Source of the DNA: CAVVPY01 sp963750295
Lineage (GTDB): Bacteria; Actinomycetota; Actinomycetes; Mycobacteriales; Jatrophihabitantaceae
Assembly (NCBI GenBank): GCA_963750295.1
Contig: CAVVPY010000001.1
Location: forward strand, 2,418,001 to 2,482,000
Length of the DNA: 64,000 nucleotides
Direction: 5' to 3'
Part shown: piece by piece, positions 47,721-57,522 of the stretch
Layout: each line of letters begins with the position of its first letter
Position numbering within the stretch: position 1 is the stretch's first letter
Notes under the pieces: generated by a model
Databases searched by the model: none
What the model was told of the DNA's origin: nothing
What the model saw: the letters and a program-made list of their open reading frames with translations, nothing else
Translations under genes and position numbers: made by a program

Positions 47721-48216
47721 ATGGGAATGCGCTACACCTACCTGCCGTCCCCGATCGGCGACCTGCTCGCGGTCCGCGACGAGATCGGGCTCACCGGTCT
47801 CTACCTGCCCGAGGGCGCGGCCGCGATGTCTCCGGATCCCGCGTGGATCCGCGACGACGGCGCCTTCGGCGACGTCCGCACCCAGCTGGACGAGTACTTC
47901 GCCGGCAGCCGGCGCGAATTCGACCTGCCCCTGCACCCGCACGGCACCGGCTTCCAGCAGCGGGTGTGGACAGCGCTGCGCGCCATCCCGTACGGCGAGA
48001 CCACCAGCTACGGCGCAACCGCTGCCGCGATCGGCGCCCCGACCTCGTCTCGTGCGGTCGGTGCCGGCCAACGGGCAGAACCCCCTGCCGATCATCGTCC
48101 CGTGCCACCGGGTTGTCGGCGCGAACGGCGCCCTGACCGGCTACGGCGGCGGCCTGGACGCGAAGCGGTGGCTGCTTGCGCACGAGGCGCTGCATGCCGG
48201 GCTGTTCGCGCTGTGA
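47721..48216 (+). pseudogene. ogt: methylated-DNA-protein-cysteine methyltransferase, one frameshift
   Basis: This gene encodes an O6-alkylguanine-DNA alkyltransferase of about 165 residues. The suicide Cys lies in PIIVPCHRVVG, and the DNA-binding FQQRVWTALRAIPYGETTSYGA helix is intact. The span is 496 nt, one more than a multiple of three. An extra C near 48065 (in GGTGCCGGCC) shifts the frame just before the active site. Without it the protein is complete. It sits directly after Ada-AlkA, which makes an alkylation-repair pair. Confidence 0.88.
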
Positions 48217-48240
48217 GCGCTGCGGGCGCTCGGTGGGCCG

Positions 48241-48814
48241 TCACTCGTGGAAGGCGTTCTGGGCGGACTCCAGCCCGCCGCTGAGCAGCGCCTCGGTCGC
48301 GTCCGCGGCCCGGTCGACGAGGTAGCCGAGTTCGCGGCGCTCGGACGGGGCGAACTCGCGCAACACGTAGTCGGCAGGGTCCTGGCGTCCGGGTGGGCGG
48401 CCGATGCCGAAGCGCACCCGCAAGTAGTCCTTCGTCGCGAGGCGCCGAGGACATCGACCGCAGCCCGTTGTGCCCGCCCTCACCGCCACCGACCTTGAGG
48501 CGGATCGTGCCGAACGGCAGGTCCAGCTCGTCATGGACCGCGATCACGTGAGCCGGCGCGATCTTGAAGAACCGCGCGGCGTTCACCACCGGGCCGCCGG
48601 ACTCGTTCATGTACGACAACGGTTTGGCCAGCACCACCGGCACGCCGGCCAGGCGCGCCTCGACGATCTCGCAGCGGCTGCGGTGCGACTTGAACCGTCC
48701 GCCGACGCGCTCGGCGAGCAGGTCGGCCACGAGCGCGCCGACGTTGTGACGGGTGGCTGCGTAGCGCGGGCCCGGATTGCCGAGACCGACGATCAGAAAG
48801 CGGTCCTCAGCCAT
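48241..48814 (-). pseudogene. pth: peptidyl-tRNA hydrolase, one frameshift
   Basis: An enzyme of about 190 residues that releases tRNA from stalled peptidyl-tRNA, normally essential. LIVGLGNPGPRYAATRHNVG with the catalytic His lies at residues 7-26. AKPLSYMNESGGPV near 70, then HDELDLPFG and GGGEGGHNGLRSM, are intact. The frame is lost near 48443 by one extra base (GGCGCCTCGCG), and resumes as KDYLRVRFGIGRPP to the stop. The length (574 nt) confirms a +1 insertion. The ATG at 48814 is preferred to the TTG at 48820. Confidence 0.9.
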
Positions 48815-48841
48815 CGGCAATGTCCGATACGGCGCGGAAGA

Positions 48842-49535
48842 TCAGCCCTCCGAGGACGCGGACTCGGCGCTGTCGCCGGACTCGGAACCCTCGCCGTCCT
48901 CGCCGTCCTCGCCGCCTTCGCCCTCAGGCTGGTCCTCGACGATGCCGAGTTCCCCTACCGCCTCGGCGATGTCGGCCTCGATCTCGGCCTCGGTCGGCGC
49001 CTCGTTGATCGTGATCAGCACCTGGTCGGGGTCGGTCGTCAGGATCGACCCGGTCGGCAGCGCGAGGTCACCGGCGGTGATCTGCGAGCCGATCGCCAGG
49101 CCGGTGAGCGAGATCTCGATGCCGGTCGGCAGGTGGGTAGCCTCGGCCTCGACGCGAGATCGTGGTCGTCTCCTGCGCGAGCAGGGCGCCGGGCACGATG
49201 TCGCCGATGATCAGCAGCGGCACGTCGATCGTGACCTTCTCGCCGCTGCGGACGGCCAGCAGGTCGACGTGGTCGAAGGTGCCCTTGATGGCGTGGCGCT
49301 GGATCGCCTTCGGGATCGCGAGTTGCTCCTCACCCTCGAGATCGAGGGTCAGCAGGACGTTGGCGCCGCCGTGGCGCACCGCGTTGGTGAACTCGCGGGC
49401 GGGCAGCGAGACGTGCCGCGGGTCGGCACCGTGGCCGTAGATGACAGCGGGAATCTTGCCGGCCCGGCGGGTGCGGCGAGCGCCACCCTTGCCGAATTCG
49501 GTGCGGGGCTCGGCGGGGAGACGGACCTCGGACAC
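48842..49535 (-). pseudogene. rplY: ribosomal protein bL25 (general stress protein Ctc), one frameshift
   Basis: A bL25/Ctc-type protein of about 230 residues that binds 5S rRNA. The N-terminal domain (TEFGKGGARRTRRAGKIPAVIYG) and the linker (FDHVDLLAVRSGEKVTIDVPL) are intact. One extra base near 49156 shifts the frame, and the C-terminal TL5-like domain (LPTGIEISLTGLAIGSQITAGDLALP) continues in the next frame and ends in an acidic Glu/Gly/Asp tail. The span of 694 nt confirms a single +1. Adjacent pth matches the usual rplY-pth order, but prs, the usual upstream neighbour, is missing. Confidence 0.9.
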
Positions 49536-49845
49536 TGCGGGAACTCCTTGCTGGCGGGAAACGTGGACCGCGACGGCGTACGGACGCGGTTGCCTCGGAC
49601 GCGGGTACCGGTGGTCCGGCCGACCGTCATGGACGCGCGTCGACGAGCGACACCGCGTCGATCACGGAGGCTCGAACCGCAAGCGCTCCCTCGCCGGGGC
49701 AACCTCCACACAGTACCCGGTCGCACGCGGACGCCCGCCAGCGCGGGTCAGCGCGAGGGGGCCTTGCGGTAGTGCCGGACCGACAACGGGTCGAGGACGG
49801 ATCCGCACCGCCGTCGTCTTGCCCGCACCGGGCGCCGGGTGCGGA
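49536..49845. other. intergenic region upstream of rplY
   Basis: The region should contain the rplY promoter. I see no convincing gene or RNA. A hairpin (49800-49847) lies at its right end. Confidence 0.45.
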
Positions 49846-49847
49846 TC
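49800..49847 (-). terminator. hairpin at the end of the YbdK-type ligase gene
   Basis: GATCCGCACC near 49800-49809 pairs with GGTGCGGATC at 49838-49847, with a 28-base loop rich in GC. The right arm overlaps the stop codon of the minus-strand ligase gene. It could slow or end transcription. The loop is long and no T-run is seen. Confidence 0.3.
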
Positions 49848-50916
49848 AGCCCGTCTCGGTCCGGGCGACCGCGCCGTCGATGACGTCTCGCGCGCGGTGG
49901 TGCGCCGTGAAGTCGGCCCGCTGCAGGTCGGCCCCGCTGCCCTCGGCGTGCCATCGGCCAACCGCTTCGTCGACGACGGCGAGGTCACCGTCCGCCCGCA
50001 GCCGGTCGCGGACGAAGTCGAGCAGGTGCTGGACCACGTCGCTCGCAGGTCGCAGTCCCCCGTCGACCGGATCCCACAGGTCGCCGGAGAGCCCGAAGCG
50101 GGCCGCACGCCAGGCAGCCGCGCGCAGCAGGGTCAGCGGAACCGGGTCAGGGGCGGTGGCGAGCACCGACTCCACGAGTGCCCGGCACAGCGCCGCCAGC
50201 GCGACCGAGTCGCCCACGTGCTGGACGACGTCGGAGACGCGGATCTCAACGGTCGGGTACCGCGCCGAGAGCCGAGCGTCGAAATAGATCATGCCGCGGT
50301 CGAGGGCGGCCCCGGCGGCGATCAGCTCGCTCACCGTGCGGTCGTACGCGTCCTCGGTCCCGAACGCCGGCGCCGGGCCCGCCGTGGGCCACCGCCCCCA
50401 CGAGATGCTGCGATAGCTGGCATACCCGGTGTCGGCGCCGTCCCAGAACGGGGAGTTGGCCGAGGCCGCCAGCAGGACCGGCAGCCAGGGCCGGATGCCG
50501 TCGAGCGCGGCCACCCCCTCCGCTCGGGAGCTCACCGAGACGTGGACGTGCGCGCCGCAGGTCAACTGGTCCTCGGCAACGAGGCCGAAATGTCGCTGCA
50601 TGCGCCCGTAGCGCTCGTCCGGGGTAGGGGTGGGACGAATCGCCAGCGGGCTGGTGCCCAGTGCCGCGACCCGGACCCCACGAGCAGCGGCCGAGGCGAT
50701 CAGTTCGGCGCGCCGGCCGACCAGGTCGGCGAGCAGTTCGGCGAGATCGCGGTGCGGTGCGCTCGCGATCTCGGCCTGTTCGAGCTTGAGCTCGTGTTCG
50801 ACCGACGTCAAGGGGTCTTCGGCGAGCGTGTCACCGGCAGGCGTCGGGCGCTCGGACGCGGCGCCGAACAGCATCAGCTCTTCCTCGACGCCGACCGTGC
50901 GCGAGGTCAGGGCCAT
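49846..50916 (-). CDS. YbdK-type carboxylate-amine ligase (glutamate-cysteine ligase 2 family)
   Basis: A 356-residue ATP-dependent ligase of the GCS2 family. The start region TVGVEEELMLF (residues 7-17) carries the Mg-binding Glu residues, and CGAHVHVSV near 136 and TVEIRVSDVVQH near 243 are family marks. YbdK enzymes join glutamate to cysteine or related amines in vitro; in mycothiol producers the physiological product is unclear. The ATG at 50916 gives the natural N-terminus. This gene is intact amid frameshifted neighbours. Confidence 0.88.
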   Translation of the reverse strand: MALTSRTVGVEEELMLFGAASERPTPAGDTLAEDPLTSVEHELKLEQAEIASAPHRDLAELLADLVGRRAELIASAAARGVRVAALGTSPLAIRPTPTPDERYGRMQRHFGLVAEDQLTCGAHVHVSVSSRAEGVAALDGIRPWLPVLLAASANSPFWDGADTGYASYRSISWGRWPTAGPAPAFGTEDAYDRTVSELIAAGAALDRGMIYFDARLSARYPTVEIRVSDVVQHVGDSVALAALCRALVESVLATAPDPVPLTLLRAAAWRAARFGLSGDLWDPVDGGLRPASDVVQHLLDFVRDRLRADGDLAVVDEAVGRWHAEGSGADLQRADFTAHHRARDVIDGAVARTETG

Positions 50917-50965
50917 GAGTCGAGCGAAGCACCCGACCCGGACCTCGCGCCAGTCCTGACAGGCG

Positions 50966-51896
50966 TCAGGACGTGGACGCCTCCTCGACCTCGCCGGGCA
51001 GCGGGACCGGTGTCGTGCCCGAGAGGGTCGCCAGCATCTGCCGCACATTGGTCAGCTGGGCGTTGATGCTGTCGCGGCGCTGGACGGCGGCGGTGAGCTC
51101 GCGCTCGGACTCGGCCCGGATCCGCTCGGCGCGCGCGACGGCGTCGGCGACGATCTGGTCAGCCTTCTGTGCCGACTCGGCAGTGAGCTGCGCGGCCTTG
51201 CGGGCTGCATCGGCCGCAACCTGGTCGCCCTCGGCGCTGAGCTGCAGCGACGCGATCCTGCGCCTCGGAGAGCTGGGATTCGGCGACGGCGGTCCGGTCC
51301 TGGAAGGACTTCTCGGCCTTGTCCCGACGGTCGGCCAGCGTCTGCTCGAAGTCGGCGGCGGCCTTGGCCGCCTTGGCCCGCTGGTCCTCATAGACCGCCT
51401 CGGCCTCACGCCGGCGTGCCAACGCGTGGCGGTCGGCATCGTCGAGCAGCTGGTCGGCGGCGCGCTTGGCCTCTTCGACGATGCGTGCGGCCTCCTGGTC
51501 GGCGGAGCTGCGGATCTCGTCGGCGTACCGGTCGGCCTCGGCACGCGTGGCGGCGGAGGTGCTGTCGAGCTCGCTCATCCGGCGCCGCGTCTCGGCGACG
51601 GCGGCGGTGCGGATCTCGTCGGCCTCTTCCTCGGCGAGGGCCATGATGCGCCCGACCCGCTCGCCGAAGTCGGCGAAGGTGGGCTTGGCCGGCGGGGCCG
51701 GCTTCGAGGTGACGACCGGCCGACTTTCGGCTTCCTCGACCTTCGCGGAGAGGTTTCGCACCTGGCCACCGAGTTCGTCGATGCGCTGGTCGGCCGCCCG
51801 TGCGGCCGCGGTGAGCTCCGCTATGACGCGGTCCACCTCGGCTGGGTCGTACCCGCGCATGACAGTGCGGAATGCGTTGCTGGAGTTGTCGCTCAT
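50966..51896 (-). pseudogene. DivIVA-like coiled-coil protein, one frameshift
   Basis: About 310 residues. The N-terminus AFRTVMRGYDPAEVDRVIAEL (residues 8-28) matches the DivIVA/Wag31-type membrane-curvature domain, followed by very long coiled coils rich in Ala, Glu and Arg. An extra base near 51257 moves the frame, and the C-terminal part continues as IASLQLSAEGDQVAADAARKAAQL to the stop. The span of 931 nt is one base over. Such proteins mark poles or scaffold the cytoskeleton. The ATG overlaps the stop of the upstream coiled-coil gene (ATGA). Confidence 0.78.
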
Positions 51897-53323
51897 CGGT
51901 CCCTGCTCATCTCATCGTTGTCGGACTCGGTCTGACTGTGGTGCTCGGTACGGGTGTTCGGGTCGGGCTGGCTGCGGCCGCCGGAACTCGAGACTGCCAG
52001 TGCCTCGATGACACCGGAGAGGTCGCCCAGCTCTTTCGCGATCGCGTCCCGGCGGGCGCTGAGCGAGGCCACCTCGGCCCGCGCCTCGGACAGCATCGTC
52101 CGGGCGGCAGAGCGCATCTCGTCGGCCTCGGCGCGTGCGGCCGCGATCGTGCGCGCCGACTCGTCCATGGCGGCACGGCGGGCGTCGCGGGCTTCCCGCT
52201 GGGCCCGGGCCAGGTCCTCGGCCACCTGCTCGCGGATGGTTCGAGAGCCGACCTCGGCTTCCTCGACCCGGCGCTGGGCGATCGCGGCGCGGGCGTCTGC
52301 CTCCTGGATCGCGCGGGCGACGATGATCTCGGCGTCCTCCTGGGCCTGGTTCTGGATGATGTCGGCGGTCCGGCGCGCCTTCGCCATCGCCTCGGCCCCG
52401 AGTTCGTCGTGGGCGCGCTGGCGGGCCTCGGCGGCCTCCAGACGCTGACGCAGCCGATCGCGGGAGGCAGCGACCACGTGGACCACCCGCCCGCGGGCTC
52501 GGCGCACGATCGCCTCGGCGTCGAGGTCGGCCTGCTCACGCTGGCGATCGGCCTCGGCCTGCGCCGTCGCGCGCAGCTCGTCGAGCGTGCGTTGGGTCCA
52601 CGCGGTCTGCTCGGCGGCTGCGGCCAGCTCGCGCGCCGCGTCGGCGCGCGCGGCGTCGAGATCGCGTGCGGCGTTCGCGCGGGCCGTCTCGAGCAGCATC
52701 ATCGCCTCGTCCTTGGCCTTGGCGCGGTGCGTCTCGGCCTCGAGGCGGATGTCCTCTGCCTGCCGTTTGGCGTCGCCGATGATCCGCTCGGCGGCGGCGC
52801 GGGCGTCGTCCATCATCGCCTCGAGGCGACGGTTGCCCTCGTCGGCCTCGAGGGCGAGCCGGTCGTCGTGCTCGGCGCGCAGCTGCCGAAGCTGGTCCTC
52901 GTGCTCGGCGCGCGCCTGCTCGACCTCGGCCTCGGCACGGTCGCGGTGCTCCTGGCTGCCGCGGCGGGCGGCAGCGATCACCGCGTCGGCCTGCTCACGC
53001 AGGACGCGGGCGCTGGTCTGTGCGTCGATGAGGCGGCGCTCGGCCTCGGCGCGGGCGTCGGCGAACATCTCCTCGGCCGCCACTTCGGCGCGGCCCGTGA
53101 TCAGCCCGGCCTGGGCGAGCGCGTCGGCGACGATCGCCTGCGCCTCGCTGTGCATCGGGGCGAGCCGGTCGGTTCTCGGATCGCCGTCGGAGGGGGCAGC
53201 CGTCGACCCGGCGTCACCGATGAGGCCGGAGCGCCCGAAGGGGCTCGGGCGCTCGGGTCGGTGCTCGTCACGCGGCGATGACGTCTCGCCGCGGGGTGCG
53301 TCATCACCTCGCATGCCGCACAT
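51893..53323 (-). CDS. long coiled-coil cytoskeletal-type protein
   Basis: A 476-residue protein with a charged N-terminal tail (residues 1-60), then about 370 residues of near-continuous coiled coil full of Ala-Glu-Arg heptads (AEAEVEQARAEHEDQLRQL and similar), and a short acidic tail. It has no membrane helix or catalytic motif. It resembles the filament-forming Scy/FilP-type proteins of actinobacteria in style only. Overlapping the DivIVA-like gene by four bases, it is surely co-translated with it, so the two probably act as a pair. The ATG at 53323 was chosen; 53314 is possible. Confidence 0.78.
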   Translation of the reverse strand: MCGMRGDDAPRGETSSPRDEHRPERPSPFGRSGLIGDAGSTAAPSDGDPRTDRLAPMHSEAQAIVADALAQAGLITGRAEVAAEEMFADARAEAERRLIDAQTSARVLREQADAVIAAARRGSQEHRDRAEAEVEQARAEHEDQLRQLRAEHDDRLALEADEGNRRLEAMMDDARAAAERIIGDAKRQAEDIRLEAETHRAKAKDEAMMLLETARANAARDLDAARADAARELAAAAEQTAWTQRTLDELRATAQAEADRQREQADLDAEAIVRRARGRVVHVVAASRDRLRQRLEAAEARQRAHDELGAEAMAKARRTADIIQNQAQEDAEIIVARAIQEADARAAIAQRRVEEAEVGSRTIREQVAEDLARAQREARDARRAAMDESARTIAAARAEADEMRSAARTMLSEARAEVASLSARRDAIAKELGDLSGVIEALAVSSSGGRSQPDPNTRTEHHSQTESDNDEMSRDR

Positions 53324-53413
53324 GCTCTCAGATATCTCCCTGGGAGGGCCATCGACGCTGCTGTACCGCCCCGCGGCGGGCACTCCGGCGGCGCGGCTAG
53401 CATTCCGCGCTCA

Positions 53414-54335
53414 ATGCCTCTCGCCGACATCTCCCGACGCGGTTCGGGCTCGCGTCCCGGCGAAGATCAACCTCCATCTCGGCGTCGGGCCGCTCCGCCC
53501 GGACGGCTTCCACGACGTCACCACCGTCCTGCAGGCCGTGGGCATGCTACGACGAGGTCATCGCGCGGCCGTGGCGAGCGCTGCGGATCGCGGTGACCGG
53601 CGCTGCGGACGGTGTACCGGCGGATGCGCGCAACCTGGCCTGGCGCGCTGCGCAGCTGCTCGCGGACGAGACCGGGGTGGCCGCCGCAGCCTCGCTCGAG
53701 GTGGACAAGTCGATCCCGGTGGCCGGCGGCATGGCCGGCGGCTCGGCCGACGCGGCAGCCGCCCTGCTGGCCTGCGCGGCCCTGTGGGACCTCGAGCTGA
53801 CCAAGCCCGGTCTGGTCGAACTGGCAGCCCGCCTCGGCAGCGACGTCGCCTTCCCGCTGACCGGGGGCACGGCGCTGGGGACCGGCCGGGGCGAGGTGCT
53901 GACGCCGGTGCTCGCCACCGGCGAGTTCCACTGGGTGCTGGCCCCGGCTGGGTTCGGCATCGCCGACCGGCGACGCCTACGCGCGAGCTGGACCGGTTGC
54001 GCGCCGCCGGCACTGGCCCCGACCCCGGCCGGGTCGCCGGACGAGCAACTGGACGCGCTGCGGGCCGGCGACTGCGGGCGGCTGGGCGCCAGCCTGACAA
54101 CGACCTGCAGGCGGCGGCGCTGTCGCTGCACCCCGAGCTGGCCGACGTCCTGGCCGCCGGGTCCGCGCTCGGAGCGGTCGCGGCGATGGTCTCGGGGTCC
54201 GGGCCGACCTGCGCGTTCCTGTGCGCCGACGACGCCGACGCCCGCGCGGTGGCGCGCCGGCGTGGACGCCGCGGGTGTGCCGCACCGTGCATCGTCGCGA
54301 CCGGCCCGGCGCACGGCGCCCGCATCGCGCTCTGA
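53414..54335 (+). pseudogene. ispE: 4-diphosphocytidyl-2-C-methyl-D-erythritol kinase, frameshifted
   Basis: The GHMP kinase of the MEP isoprenoid pathway, about 300 residues. RVPAKINLHLGVG near the start carries the catalytic Lys and Asn. The ATP loop PVAGGMAGGSADAAAALLA lies near 53730, and MVSGSGPTCAFLC near 54190 is the third motif. It is normally essential, yet at least four indels occur (near 53430, 53550, 53970 and 54255). The stop TGA overlaps the ATG of the ABC-F gene (TGATG), so the two were translated together. The start is inferred at the ATG at 53414. Confidence 0.85.
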
Positions 54336-56084
54336 TGGCCAACCTCGTCAATCTCGAGAGCGTCGCGAAGTCGTTCGGGACGACGCACGTCCTGTCCGCC
54401 GGTCTCGCTCGGCATCGGGACCGGGGAGCGGATCGGCGTCGTCGGGCGCAACGGCGACGGCAAATCGACCCTGCGCGGCTGATCACCGGGCTCGAGACGC
54501 CGGACGACGGACGGGTCACCGTCACCGGCGGCACCGCGATCGGGCACGTGGCGCAGCGCGACGACGCTGAGCGCCGCGACCGGTGCGCGACGGTGGTCGT
54601 CGGAGACGGCGGCCGAGCACGAGTGGGCCGGCGACGCAGCGGTGCGCGCGGTGCTGACCGGGCTTGGGCCTGGCGGCGGTCGGCCTGGACGCGGCCGGTG
54701 GATCGGCTGTCGGGCGGCGAGCGCCGACGGGTCGCGCTGGCCGCCGCGCTGGTCCAGCCGGCCGACCTGCTCGTCCTGGACGAGCCGACCAACCACCTCG
54801 ACGTCGAGGGCGTGACCTGGCTGGCCGCGCACCTGGCTGTCGCTGCGGTCGTCGCTGCTGGTGATCACGCACGACCGGTGGTTCCTCGACGCGGTGTGCC
54901 TGCGCACCTGGGAGGTCGTCGACGGGCGGCGTCGCAGCAGTACGACGGCGGGTACGCGGCGTACGTCCTCGCCCGGGCCGAGCGCGCCCGGCAGGCGTCG
55001 GCGGCCGAGGCGCGGCGGCAGAACCTGCTGCGCAAGGAGTTGGCCTGGCTGCGGCGCGGGCCGCCGGCCCGTACGTCCAAGCCGCGGTTCCGGATCGAGG
55101 CGGCCGAGGCGCTCATCGCGGACGAGCCCGAATCCCGCGTCGTCGGTGCCGTTGCAGGCGCTCGCCCGACGCCGGCTGGGCCGTACGGTGTTCTCGCTCG
55201 ACGACGTGACGCGTGTCCGTCGGGGTCGCGGACGCTGCTCGATCGAGGTGACCTGGCACGTCGGCCCGGGCGACCGGATCGGCGTCATCGGGGTGAACGG
55301 CTCGGGCAAGACGCACCTGCTGCGGCTGCTGGCGGGCACGCTCGCACCGACGGCCGGGCGCGTGCGAGATCGGGCAGACCGTGCGCGTCCGGGTACCTGT
55401 CGCAGGAGGTCACCGAACTGCCCGCCGAACTGCGCGTGCTCGAGGCGGTGCAGGAGATCCGCGTCCACTGCGGTGTTCGGCGGGGTGGAGCTCTCGGCGT
55501 CGGCAACTGGCCGAGACCGTTCGGCTTCGACGACGCCAAGCAATGGACGCCGGGTCAGCGACCTGTCCGGCGGCGAGCGGCGCCGGCTGCAACTGCTGCG
55601 GCTGCTGCTCGCGGAACCGAACGTGCTGCTGCTGGACGAGCCGACCAACGACCTGGACACCGACACCCTGGCCGCGCTGGAGGACCTGCTCGACACGTGG
55701 GCGGGGACGCTCGTCGTGGTCACGCACGACCGGTATCTGATCGAGCGGGTGTGCGACTCGACCGTCGCCCTGCTGGGCGACGGGACGCTGCCGGCGCTGC
55801 CGGGGGGCGTGGACGAGTACCTCGCCCGGCGGGCGTCCGCGCAGGCCGATGCCGAGGCGCCGCGGCGCGAGGCACGGGGCGACACCCGGGACATGCGGCG
55901 TGCCCTCGCCCGGCTCGAGCGGGAGGTCGCCCGGCTGGAGCGGCGCGAGGCCGAACTGCACACGCTGCTCGCCGAGCACGCGACCGACTTCGAACGGGTG
56001 GCCGGGCTGGACGCCGAACTGCGCGACGTGCTCGCGCGCCGGGACGCCGCCGAGGACGAGTGGCTGCTCCTGTCCGACGACTGA
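54335..56084 (+). pseudogene. ABC-F family ATPase, many frameshifts
   Basis: A duplicated ATPase without membrane segments, about 580 residues. First half: VGRNGDGKST (Walker A), LSGGERRRVALAAAL and LLVLDEPTNHLDV. Second half: GVNGSGKTHLLRLLAG, LSGGERRRLQLLRLL and LLLDEPTNDLDTDT. A C-terminal coiled coil rich in Arg and Glu ends the protein. ABC-F proteins act on ribosomes, in translation rescue or antibiotic protection. At least seven single-base indels break the frame. Both LSGGE and DEPTN motifs survive unmutated, which argues for sequence error. It is translationally coupled to ispE, which is usual in actinobacteria. Confidence 0.85.
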
Positions 56085-56091
56085 CGGCGAC

Positions 56092-56722
56092 TCAGGAGCT
56101 GAGCGGGCGCGGACTCGGTTCCAGGTGGGCCAGGCCGTTCCACCCGAGATTGACCAGGTGCGCGGCGACGTCCTCGCGCTTGGGCTTGCGCTCCTCGAGC
56201 CACCACTGCCCGGTCAGCGCGACCATGCCGACGAGCATCTGCGCGTACATCGGCGCCAGCTTCGTCGAGATACCGCGGGTCTCGAACTCGCGCGACATGA
56301 TGTGCTCGACCTGGCGTGGCGATGTCGTTGAGCAGGGACGAGAACGTCTGCCGTCGAGCCCGCGACCGGCGAGTCCCGGGTGAGGATGCGGAATCCGTCG
56401 GTCTCCTCCTCGATGTAGGTCAGCAGGGCGAGGGCGGCCCGCTCGACGAGCTGGCGCGGGTGCCCCGACGACAGCGCCTCGGTCAGCCGGTTCGAGCAGG
56501 TGCGCTCATCTCGCGGTCGACGACGACCGCGTACAGGCCCTCCTTGCCGCCGAAGTGCTCGTACACGACCGGCTTGGACACGCCCGCCCGGGCGGCGATC
56601 TCTTCGATCGAGGTGGCGTCGAAGCCCTTCTCGGCGAACAGTGCCCGACCCACGTCGAGCAGTTGCTCGCGGCGCTCGCGACCGGTCATTCGCACGCGGG
56701 GCCTGCCTTCGATGTCGCTCAT
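56092..56722 (-). pseudogene. TetR family regulator, frameshifted
   Basis: About 210 residues. The N-terminal DNA-binding domain is complete: GRERREQLLDVGRALFAEKGFDATSIEEIAARAGVSKPVVYEHFGGKEGLYAVVVD. The ligand-binding domain continues over two further frames (ERAALALLTYIEEETDGFRIL, then VEHIMSREFETRGISTKLAPMYAQMLVG). It is divergent from the tryptophan 2,3-dioxygenase gene with only 16 bp between start codons, so it probably controls the kynurenine genes. The ligand is unknown. At least two indels are needed to join the frames. Confidence 0.82.
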
Positions 56723-56738
56723 CGGAAATCATGGTCCC

Positions 56739-57512
56739 ATGGCCAGCCCTGTGACGTACGGCAAGTTATCTCGCGCCTCGACGACCTGCTGGCCTGCCAG
56801 CGCCCCGCGACGGAGCAAGCACGACGAGATGCTGTTCGTGATCATCCACCAGGTGTACGAGCTGTGGTTCAAGCAGATCCTGCACGAGACCGAACTGCTG
56901 CAGCAGCCGCCTCGAGGCAGGCAACTCCGCCGGCGCGCTGCACACGGCGCGACGGATCGCGAAGATCCTCAAGACGATCGTCGGCCAGCTCGACGTCCTC
57001 GAGACGATGACCCCACGCCAGTTCGCCTCGTTCCGTCCGGAGCTCGGGTCGGCGAGCGGCTTCCAGTCCAACCAGTTCCGCGTCATCGAGGCCGCGCTCG
57101 GACGGCGCGACTTCGCCGAGCCGACCGGCGACCCGCAACTGGACGCGCGCCCTGCACCGGCGCTCGGTGTTCGACTCGCTGCTGCGCTACCTGGTCGACC
57201 TGCGGCTGGGACGTGCCCGGGCGAGTACCTCGACCGTGATCCGCACGAGCCGTGGCCGGGCGAACGCGACCGATCCAGGCACTGCTGGTCGAGGTCTACG
57301 CCGACGAGTCCGCGCCGGCGGCCGAGGTCTGCGAGGCGCTGGTCGACATCGACGAGGGCATCCAGGAGTGGCGCTACCGGCACGTGAAGATGGTCGAGCG
57401 CATCATCGGCGCGCGGGTCGGGACGGGCGGCTCGGCCGGCGCCGAGTACCTGCGCTCGACGCTGTTCCGGCCGGCGTTCCCCGATCTCTGGGAGATCCGC
57501 TCGCGCGTGTGA
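56739..57512 (+). pseudogene. kynA: tryptophan 2,3-dioxygenase, frameshifted
   Basis: A haem enzyme of about 255 residues that opens the indole ring of tryptophan to N-formylkynurenine. Landmarks are MASPVTYGKL, then DEMLFVIIHQVYELWFKQILHE near 56830, TMTPRQFASFRPELGSASGFQS near 57010, and WRYRHVKMVERIIGARVGTGGSAG near 57370 with the haem-ligand His region. Several indels (near 56765, 56800, 56910, 57145, 57210, 57270) break the frame. The active-site motifs are unaltered. It starts the kynurenine route encoded on the opposite strand. Confidence 0.87.
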
Positions 57513-57522
57513 GGCGAGCTCG

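Noticed and set aside
53558..56206. An 882-codon frame opposite ispE and the ABC-F gene
   Set aside because: The opposite strand holds unmutated ABC-F and GHMP kinase motifs; this frame is Arg/Ser/Ala-rich without a domain.
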